Source of the DNA: Amycolatopsis orientalis DSM 43388
GTDB taxonomy: Bacteria > Actinomycetota > Actinomycetes > Mycobacteriales > Pseudonocardiaceae
NCBI RefSeq assembly: GCF_000411975.1
Contig: NZ_ASXG01000022.1
Location: forward strand, 1 to 35,840
DNA length: 35,840 bases
Direction: 5' to 3'
Below the pieces are notes generated by a model, which ran no database searches, had not been told where the DNA came from, and saw only the letters and a list, made by a program, of their open reading frames with translations. The first letter of the stretch is position 1. Every line of letters starts with the position of its first letter. A program made the position numbers and the translations under genes. Below, piece after piece: positions 23,070 through 30,657 of the stretch.

Positions 23070-24116
23070 ATGCCGTTCATCACCGACAGGTATCACGACC
23101 AGAACCGGAACCGGCAGCCAGCCGCTCCGGCCGCCGCCCCGGTCGCGTCCGCTCCGGACACCCCCGCCGCACTCGCCGAACGCCTGCGCAGCCGGGTCCT
23201 GGGCCAAGAAGCAGCCGTCGAAGCGGTCGTCCGGGCGATCACCCTGGCCCGCACGGGAGCGACCGAACCCGACCGTCCACTCGCGACAGTCCTGCTCCTG
23301 GGCCCCACCGGCGTGGGCAAAACCGAACTCGTCCGCCAAGTGGCCACCGCCCTGCGCTCCGGACCGGACGATTTGTGCCGGGTGGACATGAACTCCCTAG
23401 CCCAGGAACATTACGCAGCGTCCTTCAACGGCGCTCCGCCCGGTTACGCGGGAAGCAAGGAAGCGTTCACCGTCTTCGACCGATCCACTGTGGAGGGTGA
23501 CCCGTACGCCCCAGGAATCGTGCTGTTCGACGAAGTGGAAAAGGCCCACCCGACCGTCCTTCGCGCCCTCCTCGGCGTGCTGGACAACGGAATGCTGCGT
23601 CTCGCGAACGGCCAGGAGAAGATCTCCTTCCGCAACAGCTACGTCTTCCTCACCTCGAATCTGGGTTCCCAAGAACTCGCCCGCCGCCGCGGGTCCCGAT
23701 GGCGCACGCTGCTGGACCGCGGCCACGCCCGGCGAACCGTCGTCGACAAAGCCCTGCGGTCGTTCTTCGACCCGGAATTCCTCAACCGCATCGACGAAAC
23801 GGTGATCTTCGCCGAACTGGACCGCACCACCGTCGAAAAGGTCGCCCGTCTGGAAACCGACCTGCTGCGCGCGAGGCTCCGCCGCCGCGGCGTGGATCTG
23901 CGGGTAGCCGAATCCGCCGTCCGGTTCCTCGCCGACGAGGGCTTCGACCCGGTGTACGGCGCACGCGGCCTGCGCCGGACCCTGCGCACCCACCTGGCCG
24001 CCCCGGTAGCCGCGGAAATCCTGCGAGTGCGCCCGACCGGCACGGCGTCGTTGCGGATCACCGCCACCGCCGCGAACGGAACGATCCGCGCCGCTGCCAC
24101 CGATCCGGAGTCTTGA
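23070..24116 (+). CDS. amiB: AmiB-like AAA+ ATPase (ClpB-related)
   Basis: A 348-residue single AAA+ module of the Clp/Hsp100 type. The Walker A motif GPTGVGKT is at 78-85, the pore-loop block GAPPGYAG at 121-128 and Walker B VLFDEVEKAHP with Asp154-Glu155. FLTSNLGSQEL (sensor 1 region) and a C-terminal sensor-2 lid (PEFLNRIDETVIF...DEGFDPVYGARGLRRTL) complete it. There is no N-terminal double-Clp domain and no second ATPase ring, as in AmiB of Pseudomonas amidase operons, whose role (assembly or transport support) is not settled. It is last in the operon. Its stop codon lies inside the -35 box of the next gene's promoter. Confidence 0.9.
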   Translation: MPFITDRYHDQNRNRQPAAPAAAPVASAPDTPAALAERLRSRVLGQEAAVEAVVRAITLARTGATEPDRPLATVLLLGPTGVGKTELVRQVATALRSGPDDLCRVDMNSLAQEHYAASFNGAPPGYAGSKEAFTVFDRSTVEGDPYAPGIVLFDEVEKAHPTVLRALLGVLDNGMLRLANGQEKISFRNSYVFLTSNLGSQELARRRGSRWRTLLDRGHARRTVVDKALRSFFDPEFLNRIDETVIFAELDRTTVEKVARLETDLLRARLRRRGVDLRVAESAVRFLADEGFDPVYGARGLRRTLRTHLAAPVAAEILRVRPTGTASLRITATAANGTIRAAATDPES

Positions 24117-24141
24117 CGCCGCGCGACCGCCTCTCTAAGTT
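24113..24141 (+). promoter_or_regulatory. Promoter of the sialidase gene
   Basis: TTGACG (24113-24118) and TAAGTT (24136-24141) are separated by exactly 17 nt. The -35 overlaps the amiB stop codon. Transcription would start near 24148. Confidence 0.6.
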
Positions 24142-24195
24142 CTCCGCACATAGGACGTCGGACATCCCATGTCCGGAGCGAGAGGCGGTCCCCCG

Positions 24196-25353
24196 GTGTT
24201 CCCGAGAACAGTCGCGCTTGCGCTCGCCGCAACGATCTTGCCCTTCCTCCCGGCACCACCGGTCAGCGCGGCGCCGAGCTGCACTTCTTCGACACCGTTC
24301 GTCTCGGGCACCGAGGGCTACCACACCTTCCGCATCCCGGCGGCGGTCCGCGCGAAGGACGGCTCGCTGCTCGCCTTCGCCGAAGGTCGCCGTGACTCCG
24401 CCGGCGACTCCGGCGCGATCCAGACCGTCGTCAAGGCTTCGCACGACGGCGGCTGCACCTGGGGCGGTCTGCGCGTAGTCGACAGTAACGGCGAAGGCAC
24501 CGCCGGAAACCCGACCCCGGTGTTGGCCCGCAACGGCGACCTGGTGCTCCTGACTGTCCACAACGGACCCGTCAGTGAGAGCGCCATCATGTCCGGCGCG
24601 GTGTCCCCGCAAGACAGCCGCCGGGTCTTCGTCCAGCGCAGCCCGGACAACGGCCGCACCTGGACTCCCGCCCAAGACATCACCGCCACGGCGAAACTGC
24701 CGTCCTGGCGCTGGTACGCCACCGCCCCCGGCCACGCGACTCTGCTCAAGCACGGCCGGTACGCTGGCCGGATCATCGTGCCCGCCAACCACTCCAGCGC
24801 GCCGCCAGCGGGTTCCGCGGACGTCGGAACCGAAGCCAAGTACTACGGCGGCCACGACCTCTACAGCGACGACAACGGCCGCACCTGGCACATCGGCTTC
24901 ACCGACGACCCGACCGACGGCGTCCTCGCCCCCAACGAAACCACCGCCACCGAATTGCCGGACGGCACGGTCTATTTCTCGAGCCGCAACCAAGGCTCCG
25001 CCCCGGAACACCGCCTGGACGCCTACAGCACCGACGGCGGCCGCACCCTGACCCGCCCTTATCAGGTGCAGCCGACCTTGTCCGGCCCGAAGGTGGAAGG
25101 CAGCGTCCTGCAAACGACCGACCGGCGCGTACTCCTCTATTCCGGCCCGTCCGACCCGGCGGTGCGCCGCACGATGCAACTGAGGACCAGCACGGACCAC
25201 GGCGAAACCTGGCAGCCGTCCACCGTTCTCGCCGACGCCCCGGCGGGCTACTCCGACCTGGTGCAACCGGACCGGTTCACCGTCGGCGTCCTTTTCGAGA
25301 CCGGGGTGACCAGCGCGGATGAAAAGATCGAATTCCGCCGCTTGCCCCTTTGA
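24196..25353 (+). CDS. Secreted exo-alpha-sialidase (GH33-like)
   Basis: About 385 residues with an N-terminal Sec signal (hydrophobic VALALAATILPFLPAPPVSA ending near SAA). The FRIP motif (YHTFRIPAAV) and five Asp-box repeats (SHDGGCTW, SPDNGRTW, SDDNGRTW, STDGGRTL, STDHGETW) mark the six-bladed sialidase propeller. AFAEGRRDSAGDSGA carries the conserved acidic and Arg residues of the active site. It would release terminal sialic acids from extracellular glycans. GTG 24196 was chosen because GAGG lies 10 nt upstream and it gives a standard signal peptide; ATG 24169 (9 residues longer) is a real alternative. It is followed 29 nt later by a thioesterase gene. Confidence 0.9.
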   Translation: MFPRTVALALAATILPFLPAPPVSAAPSCTSSTPFVSGTEGYHTFRIPAAVRAKDGSLLAFAEGRRDSAGDSGAIQTVVKASHDGGCTWGGLRVVDSNGEGTAGNPTPVLARNGDLVLLTVHNGPVSESAIMSGAVSPQDSRRVFVQRSPDNGRTWTPAQDITATAKLPSWRWYATAPGHATLLKHGRYAGRIIVPANHSSAPPAGSADVGTEAKYYGGHDLYSDDNGRTWHIGFTDDPTDGVLAPNETTATELPDGTVYFSSRNQGSAPEHRLDAYSTDGGRTLTRPYQVQPTLSGPKVEGSVLQTTDRRVLLYSGPSDPAVRRTMQLRTSTDHGETWQPSTVLADAPAGYSDLVQPDRFTVGVLFETGVTSADEKIEFRRLPL

Positions 25354-25369
25354 GGCCGGCTGCCCCCGG

Positions 25370-25375
25370 TAAAAT
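25370..25375 (+). promoter_or_regulatory. -10 element of a probable leaderless promoter (thioesterase gene)
   Basis: TAAAAT is followed by 7 nt and ATG 25383, with no ribosome-binding site between. Confidence 0.5.
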
Positions 25376-25382
25376 CGGCCGC

Positions 25383-26117
25383 ATGACGGACCCGTGGCTG
25401 CGCCGTTTCCACCCCGCCGACGACGCCCCCGCCCGTGTGGTGTGCCTGCCGCACGCGGGCGGTGCGGCGCCGTTCTTTCATCCGCTGTCGAAGTCGCTGT
25501 CCCCCGCCGTCGACGTCCTGGCGGTGCAGTATCCCGGCCGCCAGGACCGGATGGCCGAACCCGCCCTGCGCTCGGTCGACGAGCTGGCGGACGGTGTCAC
25601 CCAAGCCCTCCTGGCGTGGCTGGACCTGCCCGTGGTGCTGTTCGGCCACAGCATGGGCGCGACCCTGGCGTACGAGGTGGGCCTGCGCCTGGAATCCCGA
25701 GGAACACCCGCACAAGCGGTAGTGGTCTCCGGCCGCCGAGCCCCGTCCCGTTTGGTGCACGAACAAGTCCACCTCCAAGACGACAACGATCTGCTGTCCG
25801 AAATCGAAGGCCTGGCCGGCACCGACCCGAAGGTGCTGCGCGATCCCGAGCTGCGAGAACTGTTCCTGCCAGCTTTGCGCGCGGACTACGCGGCCATCGA
25901 GACGTACCGCCCGAGCCCAGGCCCGCTCGCCGCACCGATCCACGCCCACACCGGAGACGCCGACCCACACGCCCCGGTCGACGACGTGCAAGCCTGGTCG
26001 ACCCACACCACCGGCGACTTCACCCTGACCACCTATCCCGGCGGCCATTTCTACCTGATCGACCACGCGGCTGCCGTGACCGATGCCCTGCTGAAACTGA
26101 CTACGAGCGGGGTTTAG
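25383..26117 (+). CDS. Type II thioesterase
   Basis: A 244-residue alpha/beta hydrolase of the GrsT/TycF type, cytosolic. CLPHAGGAAPFFHPLSKSL and VLAVQYPGRQDRM near the N-terminus are family signatures. GHSMG carries the nucleophile Ser90; an Asp in the GDADPH / HAPVD region and the His of GGHFYL complete the triad. These enzymes remove misprimed or stalled acyl groups from carrier proteins of NRPS and PKS lines. No such assembly line or siderophore gene is present in this window, so it is an orphan here. Start ATG 25383 appears leaderless; the frame extends upstream to 25350 without a better start. Confidence 0.9.
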   Translation: MTDPWLRRFHPADDAPARVVCLPHAGGAAPFFHPLSKSLSPAVDVLAVQYPGRQDRMAEPALRSVDELADGVTQALLAWLDLPVVLFGHSMGATLAYEVGLRLESRGTPAQAVVVSGRRAPSRLVHEQVHLQDDNDLLSEIEGLAGTDPKVLRDPELRELFLPALRADYAAIETYRPSPGPLAAPIHAHTGDADPHAPVDDVQAWSTHTTGDFTLTTYPGGHFYLIDHAAAVTDALLKLTTSGV

Positions 26118-26320
26118 GGTCCTTTTTGGCGATTCCCGATCCGTTGGCAGTGTTCTCTGCGCCGTCGTCCCCAGGCCTGACCGAGAACGCGTTTGCCTGC
26201 CGGACCGCTGCACGGCTCCGGTGCCCCGATCAGGCTCTGGCCGCTTGCAGCGGAGTTCGTCTTGCTCTGGGCGCGAACTGCTTTTCGTTCCGGCGGCAGC
26301 ATTCCGCTGTCGTCTGTCTC

Positions 26321-26370
26321 TGGCGCTTACGTGCCAAGTTCGCCTTGGCGCTTACGTGCCAAGTTCACCT
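26321..26370. repeat. 25-bp tandem duplication containing a stem-loop
   Basis: Two copies (26321-26345 and 26346-26370) differ at one base. Each carries GGCGCTTACGTGCC. In the second copy the surrounding bases extend it to CTTGGCGC-TTAC-GTGCCAAG, a stem of 8 pairs including one G-T wobble. Confidence 0.85.
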
Positions 26371-26440
26371 TGACCACTATCCGGTGCCACCGTTTGCCCG
26401 CCCCGCCGCCCCGCCTCGCCGCCCGTCCCCGCCGCCAGGC

Positions 26441-26895
26441 CTCGCCGCCCGGCCGAACCGCGACCCCGCCGCGCCATCGAGACCATCGGCGCCCCTTCGC
26501 CACTCGGCCGATCGGCAACTCCCTCGCCGCACAGCCGGTCCCCAACTCCGTCGGCGCGTCCGCACCACCACCGCCCAGCCGTACCGCAACTCCGTGGCCC
26601 CCTCCACACCCCTTCGCCACCCGGCCAATTCTTCGCCACCCGGCCAAATCACAACTTCCTCGCCGCCCGGCCGAACCGCCAACCCGCCGCGCCATCCGCA
26701 CAACCGGCGCCCCTTCGCCACCCTGCCAAGCGCAACACCCTCACCGCCCGGCCGAACCGCGACGCCGCCACACGATCCGCACCGCCCCCTCCTCACCCGG
26801 CCAGGTCGCAACTCCTCACCGCGCGCCCAGCCGAGCCGCAACTCCGTCGCGCCGTCCGCAACACCCCCCTCACCACCCGGCCAAGCCACAAGACC
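26441..26895. repeat. Degenerate tandem array, period ~27 bp
   Basis: Units with a core like CTCGCCGCCCGGCCGAACC recur at about 26441, 26523, 26659, 26740, 26815 and 26869. Spacings of 82, 136, 81, 75 and 54 are close to multiples of 27. Intermediate variants (TTCGCCACCCGGCCAA) fill the gaps. Units are diverged, typically matching at about two thirds of positions by eye. Confidence 0.6.
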
Positions 26896-27022
26896 CTCGT
26901 ACCAACCGACGGCCGCACCTCACCATCTCGACGACCCCAACCCTTTTTTTCACCGCCCGCCGAGCAGCCACATTTACCGATCGCCCGAGCCGCCACCCCG
27001 CGGACTTCCCTCCGCCTCCCCG

Positions 27023-27028
27023 TAGGCT
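27023..27028 (+). promoter_or_regulatory. -10 element of a probable leaderless promoter (deazaflavin reductase gene)
   Basis: TAGGCT is followed by 7 nt and ATG 27036, with no ribosome-binding site. Confidence 0.45.
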
Positions 27029-27035
27029 GCCGCCC

Positions 27036-27515
27036 ATGGAACTGCGCAGGATGTTCGCCGGTCTGGGCCGCAGCAAGGCATTCGCCGCGTTCGGCCAAGC
27101 GATGATGCCCGCCGACCGCCTGCTCCTCCGCATCAGCGGCGGCCGCCTAGGCGTGGGCGCGGCAGTCGGACTGCGCACCCTCCTGCTCACCACGATCGGC
27201 CGCACCACCGGCGAACCCCGCCAGGTCCCGCTGCTGTACGTCGAACGCTCCGGCGGATACGTAGTCATCGGCTCCAACTGGGGCGGCGAAAACCACCCCG
27301 CCTGGACCGCAAACCTCCTGTCCCACCCCGACGCGACAGTCTCCGTCCACGGCCGCACCGTGCCAGTGCGAGGCCGTCTCCTGAAGGACGCCGAACGCCA
27401 GGAAATGTGGGACGCCGTCGCCTCCTACTGGCCTGCCTACGACCGCTACGCCGAACGCGCTGCCCACCGCGAGATCCGAGTATTCCTCCTGGAACGCACC
27501 ACCCCAGCCGCCTGA
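27036..27515 (+). CDS. F420/deazaflavin-dependent nitroreductase (DDN family)
   Basis: 159 residues. The split-barrel signature RTLLLTTIGRTTGEPRQVPLLYVERSGGYVVIGSNWGGENHPAWTANLLSHPDATVSV matches the DDN family of F420H2-dependent quinone/nitro reductases, and length fits. Such enzymes use F420H2, a cofactor typical of actinobacteria, probably protecting against quinones or reducing xenobiotics. The N-terminal helix (RMFAGLGRSKAFAAFGQAMMPADRLLLRISG) is the usual membrane-associating amphipathic segment. It stands alone between two repeat-rich gaps. Start ATG 27036 is preceded by a -10-like TAGGCT and no ribosome-binding site, so the transcript may be leaderless. Confidence 0.9.
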   Translation: MELRRMFAGLGRSKAFAAFGQAMMPADRLLLRISGGRLGVGAAVGLRTLLLTTIGRTTGEPRQVPLLYVERSGGYVVIGSNWGGENHPAWTANLLSHPDATVSVHGRTVPVRGRLLKDAERQEMWDAVASYWPAYDRYAERAAHREIRVFLLERTTPAA

Positions 27516-27599
27516 CCGGCTCCCACTCCAGACTCCTCCAGCCCCTTCGGAAACCCTTTCTGCAGCGACACCGCTGAGCCAGGTTCCCGACGGCTCCTG

Positions 27600-27711
27600 C
27601 TCGCCCTCGCTCGTCCGGCGATCCTCCCGCCTGGCGGCATTCCCGCCCGTTGGCTTTTCGTCCGGCGACTTTTCCGTCCGCGGCCTTCTCGCCCGGTGAC
27701 CTATCCGTCCA
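27600..27711. repeat. Degenerate 15-bp tandem repeats
   Basis: Consecutive 15-bp units are readable at 27637, 27652, 27667, 27682 and 27697 (for example GGCTTTTCGTCCGGC, GACTTTTCCGTCCGC, GGCCTTCTCGCCCGG), with more diverged copies upstream to about 27600. They occupy most of the 254-bp gap between the convergent reductase and sigma-factor genes. No terminator is evident there. Confidence 0.6.
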
Positions 27712-27769
27712 CGCGACCGAACCGTTGGCCCGATCGCCGACCGGTCCAGCACCGCCCCAGCCCGGCTGC

Positions 27770-29014
27770 CTACTCCTCGCGCGGAAGAAACTTCGCCGCC
27801 TTCGCCTGGAGGTACCGACGTTCCGGCATGCTGCTCGTCCGCTTCGCCGCACGCAGGTAGTGCTGATGCGCACCCGCGGTGTCGCCGCCGAGTTCGAGCA
27901 GATGCGCCCGGACCGCGTCGAGCCGGTGACCCTGCTTGAGGCGTGCGTCGTCCTCGAGCGTCGACAGCAGCGCCAGCGCTTTCTCCGGGCCGTGCACCAT
28001 CGCGACCGCGATGGCCCGGTTGAGCGTCGTCACCGGGCCGGGCGCGAGTTGTTCGAGCAGGTCGTACAGCTCCAGGATCTGCGCCCAGTCCGTGGAATCC
28101 GTCCCCGCCGCCTGGTCGTGCAGTGCCGCGATGGCAGCCTGCACCTGGTACGGCCCCACCGGACCTCGCCCCAGCACCCGGTTCACCAATTCCAGGCCCT
28201 CGACGATCAACGGCACTGTCCACTGTCGACGGTCCTGCTCGGCGAGCGGCGTCAACGCTCCGTCGGGCCCGGTGCGCGCCGGCCGTCGCGCGTCGGTGAG
28301 CAGCATGAGCGCGAGCAGGCCCGCGACTTCCCCATCGTCCGGGAGCAGCGCGTGGACTGCGCGGGTCAGCCGGATCGCTTCCTCGGACAGCTCGACCCGG
28401 TGCAGTTCCTCGCCCGACGTCGCCGTGTATCCCTCGTTGAAAATCAGGTACAGCACGTGCAAGACGACCTGCAGCCGAGCCGGCCAATCCTCGGCGGACG
28501 GTGGAGTGAAGGTCGAACCGGCCGCTGCGACGCTTTCCTTCGCCCGCGTGATCCGACGCGCCATAGTGCCTTCCGGCACCAGGAACGCGCGCGCGATCTC
28601 GGCCGTCGTCAGTCCGCCGACCGCGCGCAGCGTCAGCGCGACCTGCGAGCTGGGCGTGACCGCCGGATGGCAGCACAGGAACAGCAACGTCAACGTGTCG
28701 TCCTGCTCCGGCGGCTGCTCGTCCCCGGGCCCGGGCACGACCGCGGTCAGCGCGACGTCCTGCACCGCAACGGTTTCTTCGCGTCGCCGTCGAGCACTCT
28801 CACTGCGCCACAGGTCGGTGAGCCGCCGCGTCGCCACCGTGAGCAGCCACGCGCGCGGATTGTCCGGCACGTCGCCGGCCGACCACTGTTCGACCGCAGC
28901 GACGAGTGCCTCCTGGACCGCGTCCTCGCACGCCTCGAACTGCCCGTACCGCCGCACGAGCGTCCCGAGCACCTGCGGCACGAGCGGCCGGAGCAGCTCG
29001 CCGACGTCCGCCAT
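27770..29014 (-). CDS. ECF42-type RNA polymerase sigma factor with C-terminal extension
   Basis: 414 residues, about twice the size of a standard ECF sigma factor. Sigma region 2 is at ~15-70 (RRYGQFEACEDAVQEALVAAVEQWSAG...NPRAWLLTVATRRLTDLWRSE). Region 4 is at ~125-165 (LTLRAVGGLTTAEIARAFLVPEGTMARRITRAKESV). The rest is the DUF6596/TPR-like domain of group ECF42 (YLIFNEGYTATSGEELHRVELSEEAIRLTRAVHALLPDDGEVAGLLALMLLTDARR). This group has no anti-sigma factor; the C-terminal domain is thought to control activity, and the group is linked to DGPF/YCII proteins. The start overlaps the DGPF gene stop by one base (TGATG), so both are one transcript. Confidence 0.93.
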   Translation of the reverse strand: MADVGELLRPLVPQVLGTLVRRYGQFEACEDAVQEALVAAVEQWSAGDVPDNPRAWLLTVATRRLTDLWRSESARRRREETVAVQDVALTAVVPGPGDEQPPEQDDTLTLLFLCCHPAVTPSSQVALTLRAVGGLTTAEIARAFLVPEGTMARRITRAKESVAAAGSTFTPPSAEDWPARLQVVLHVLYLIFNEGYTATSGEELHRVELSEEAIRLTRAVHALLPDDGEVAGLLALMLLTDARRPARTGPDGALTPLAEQDRRQWTVPLIVEGLELVNRVLGRGPVGPYQVQAAIAALHDQAAGTDSTDWAQILELYDLLEQLAPGPVTTLNRAIAVAMVHGPEKALALLSTLEDDARLKQGHRLDAVRAHLLELGGDTAGAHQHYLRAAKRTSSMPERRYLQAKAAKFLPREE

Positions 29015-29397
29015 CAGCCTAGGTCGGTCTGTGTTTCCGCGTCAGCGAAGAACACGACCGGCCGGACCTCGATACCGAGCCCGTCGATCCCCGCGTCGGG
29101 AATCATCGCGGCGACCTCGAGCGCCCGGTCGCGGCTCTCGCATTCGACCAGGTAGAACCCGGCGAGAAACTCCTTCGACTCGGCGTACGGGCCGTCGGTG
29201 ACCGCGGGGACCCCGCCGCGCACCCGCACGACAGCACTGTCCTCTGGTCCGCCGAGCGCCTGGGTGCTGATCATCTCGCCGGACGCGCGAATCTTGGCGA
29301 TGAAGTCCGCGTGCCCGTCCATCACCTCCTGTCGGGTCTCCTCGCTCAGCGCCTCCCATATCTCGGGGTTCATGTGCATCGTCAGCAGGAACTTCAC
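29014..29397 (-). CDS. DGPF/YCII-related protein, ECF42 partner
   Basis: A 127-residue single-domain protein with the YCII ferredoxin-like fold. The segment VTDGPYAESKEFLAGFYLVEC is the DGPF motif (here DGPY), and MKFLLTMHMNPEIWEALSEE is the usual N-terminus. Its biochemical role is not established; DGPF proteins are the standard neighbours and targets of ECF42 sigma factors. Start GTG 29397 has GGGAGGA 6 nt upstream; a much longer upstream frame in the same phase would overlap the TetR gene and is rejected. TAGGTT (29434-29429, minus strand) overlaps the TetR stop codon and could be the -10 box. Confidence 0.9.
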   Translation of the reverse strand: MKFLLTMHMNPEIWEALSEETRQEVMDGHADFIAKIRASGEMISTQALGGPEDSAVVRVRGGVPAVTDGPYAESKEFLAGFYLVECESRDRALEVAAMIPDAGIDGLGIEVRPVVFFADAETQTDLG

Positions 29398-29431
29398 GTC
29401 GTCCTCCCGGCAGCCAGTCCAGGCGACCAAC

Positions 29432-30562
29432 CTAGCCGAGCCGCGCGGCGATGCCGTCCAGCAGACATTCGAGGCCAAGCTCGAACTGCGCGTCGTCGGC
29501 CGCTGCCTCAGCCGTCCTCCGCGCTTCAGCGGCTGCCTTCGCGTCCGCCGCCTGTCCCGGCACGCCCCGGCCGTCCGCCGCCGGGCCGAGACGACCACCG
29601 CCCTCTCGACCAGCCCCAGCCGCCCGAGCGACACCAGCACCCTCACGGCCCACCTCAGGTACCAACCCGGCCGGTACCGCCCGGGCGGTACCGCCGCCCT
29701 CGCGGTCCACCTCAGGTACCGACCCAGCTCCGGCCGAGCGGGCGGCACCACCCGCGCTGTCCGCCCCAGGCATCCGCCCAGACCCCGCCGTCTCCGCACC
29801 CGACCGCGCACCCGGCTTGCCGCCTCCGGCCGTCCGGTCAGCCGCATCCGACTCCGAGCCTGCCCCAGAGCCGTCCGTGCCGACCTGAGCCGCCTCGCCA
29901 TCCGCGTCGTGCCGCTGGACCAGAAAGCTCTCCAGCACCCGAGTGAGAAGCGGGTAGGGCCCGTCCTCCGACGCGACGTCGCCGAACCAAGCCCGCGCCT
30001 GCCGCTGCACGTCCACGACGTCGACGAACGAGTTGCGCTGCCACATCGCCCGCTCTTCCGCCCACTGCAGCGCCTGACCGATGACGTACCCGTCGAGCAG
30101 CCGGGCGTACCCGAGCGCCGACGCGAGGTCCTGGCCCAGCCGGTCGAACGTCGCCAGCACGAATTCAGTCCGCCGGCTCGCGTTCGGCCCCGCCGGGGGC
30201 CGCTGGTGCACGAGCCGCGCGTACCACGGATGCCGCTTCGTCATCGTCCACGTGTCGACCGCGACGGCAGTCAGCTCGCCCCGCCAGTCCTCGCCCGGGA
30301 CTTCCGGAGTGCGCACCTCACTGTTCGCCAGGTCCAGCATGAGGTCGACCAGACCGTCTTTGTTGTGCACGTAGCGGTACAGCGACATCGGAGTGGACGC
30401 GCCCAGCTCCTTCGCCACTGCCCGCATCGTGAGCGCCTCCGCGCCGCCGTGGTCGGCCAGGCGCACGGCCGCGTTCACGATGTCGACTCGTCCGAGACCC
30501 CATCCGCGCTCCGGCGGCTCAGGCAACAGCCAAATCGGCGGTGTCGGCCCTTGATCTCCCAT
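29432..30562 (-). CDS. TetR-family regulator with a ~138-residue low-complexity insert
   Basis: 376 residues, against the usual ~220-240. The HTH (~25-75) reads VDIVNAAVRLADHGGAEALTMRAVAKELGASTPMSLYRYVHNKDGLVDLM, and a tetracycline-repressor-like C-terminal domain follows to ~219 (HPWYARLVHQRPPAGPN, FDRLGQDLASALGYARLLDGYVIG). Residues ~220-357 are Gly/Ala/Arg/Glu-rich, without predicted fold, and include VPEVDREGGGTARA and VPEVGREGAGVARA 19 residues apart. The closing helix FELGLECLLDGIAARLG is the normal end of the family, so the insert sits before the last helix. The frame stays open, so it is an insertion, not a frameshift. Start ATG 30562 has AAGGAG. It is divergent from an FAD monooxygenase gene that it probably represses. 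Confidence 0.88.
   Translation of the reverse strand: MGDQGPTPPIWLLPEPPERGWGLGRVDIVNAAVRLADHGGAEALTMRAVAKELGASTPMSLYRYVHNKDGLVDLMLDLANSEVRTPEVPGEDWRGELTAVAVDTWTMTKRHPWYARLVHQRPPAGPNASRRTEFVLATFDRLGQDLASALGYARLLDGYVIGQALQWAEERAMWQRNSFVDVVDVQRQARAWFGDVASEDGPYPLLTRVLESFLVQRHDADGEAAQVGTDGSGAGSESDAADRTAGGGKPGARSGAETAGSGRMPGADSAGGAARSAGAGSVPEVDREGGGTARAVPAGLVPEVGREGAGVARAAGAGREGGGRLGPAADGRGVPGQAADAKAAAEARRTAEAAADDAQFELGLECLLDGIAARLG
29646..29725. repeat. 57-bp-spaced direct repeat inside the TetR gene
   Basis: A 23-nt word containing CCACCTCAGGTACC occurs at 29646-29668 and 29703-29725 with two differences. It encodes the duplicated VPEV segment of the low-complexity insert. Confidence 0.7.
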
Positions 30563-30588
30563 TCAGCTCCTTGTCTCCAGCCCGCTTG

Positions 30589-30639
30589 CGTACACAGTAC
30601 ATCCTCATGTACAACGTACACAAGATGTACAACGTACAC
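30589..30639. promoter_or_regulatory. Doubled palindromic TetR operator
   Basis: ATGTACAACGTACAC occurs twice without change (30607-30621 and 30625-30639), 18 bp apart. Each copy holds TGTAC-AAC-GTACA, a perfect inverted repeat. A third, partial site (GTACACAGTAC) lies at 30590-30600. The block fills the gap between the divergent TetR and monooxygenase genes, so one regulator could block both promoters. Confidence 0.75.
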
Positions 30640-30657
30640 GCCCCTGGGGGTTGGGAA

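Larger units (their letters stand above)
26118..27022. other. Long non-coding, repeat-rich gap
   Basis: About 900 bp without a credible gene. Long open frames exist on both strands, but they translate to Pro/Arg/Gly-rich repeats, a by-product of composition. 26118-26320 shows no element I can name. The rest holds a 25-bp tandem duplication and a degenerate array listed separately. Confidence 0.6.

Noticed and set aside
26441..26895. CRISPR array
   Set aside because: Units are diverged and abut one another without unique spacers, and no cas genes are present.
26193..27515. 440-residue frame fused upstream of the deazaflavin reductase
   Set aside because: The N-terminal 280 residues are translated repeats; the conserved domain begins at ATG 27036.
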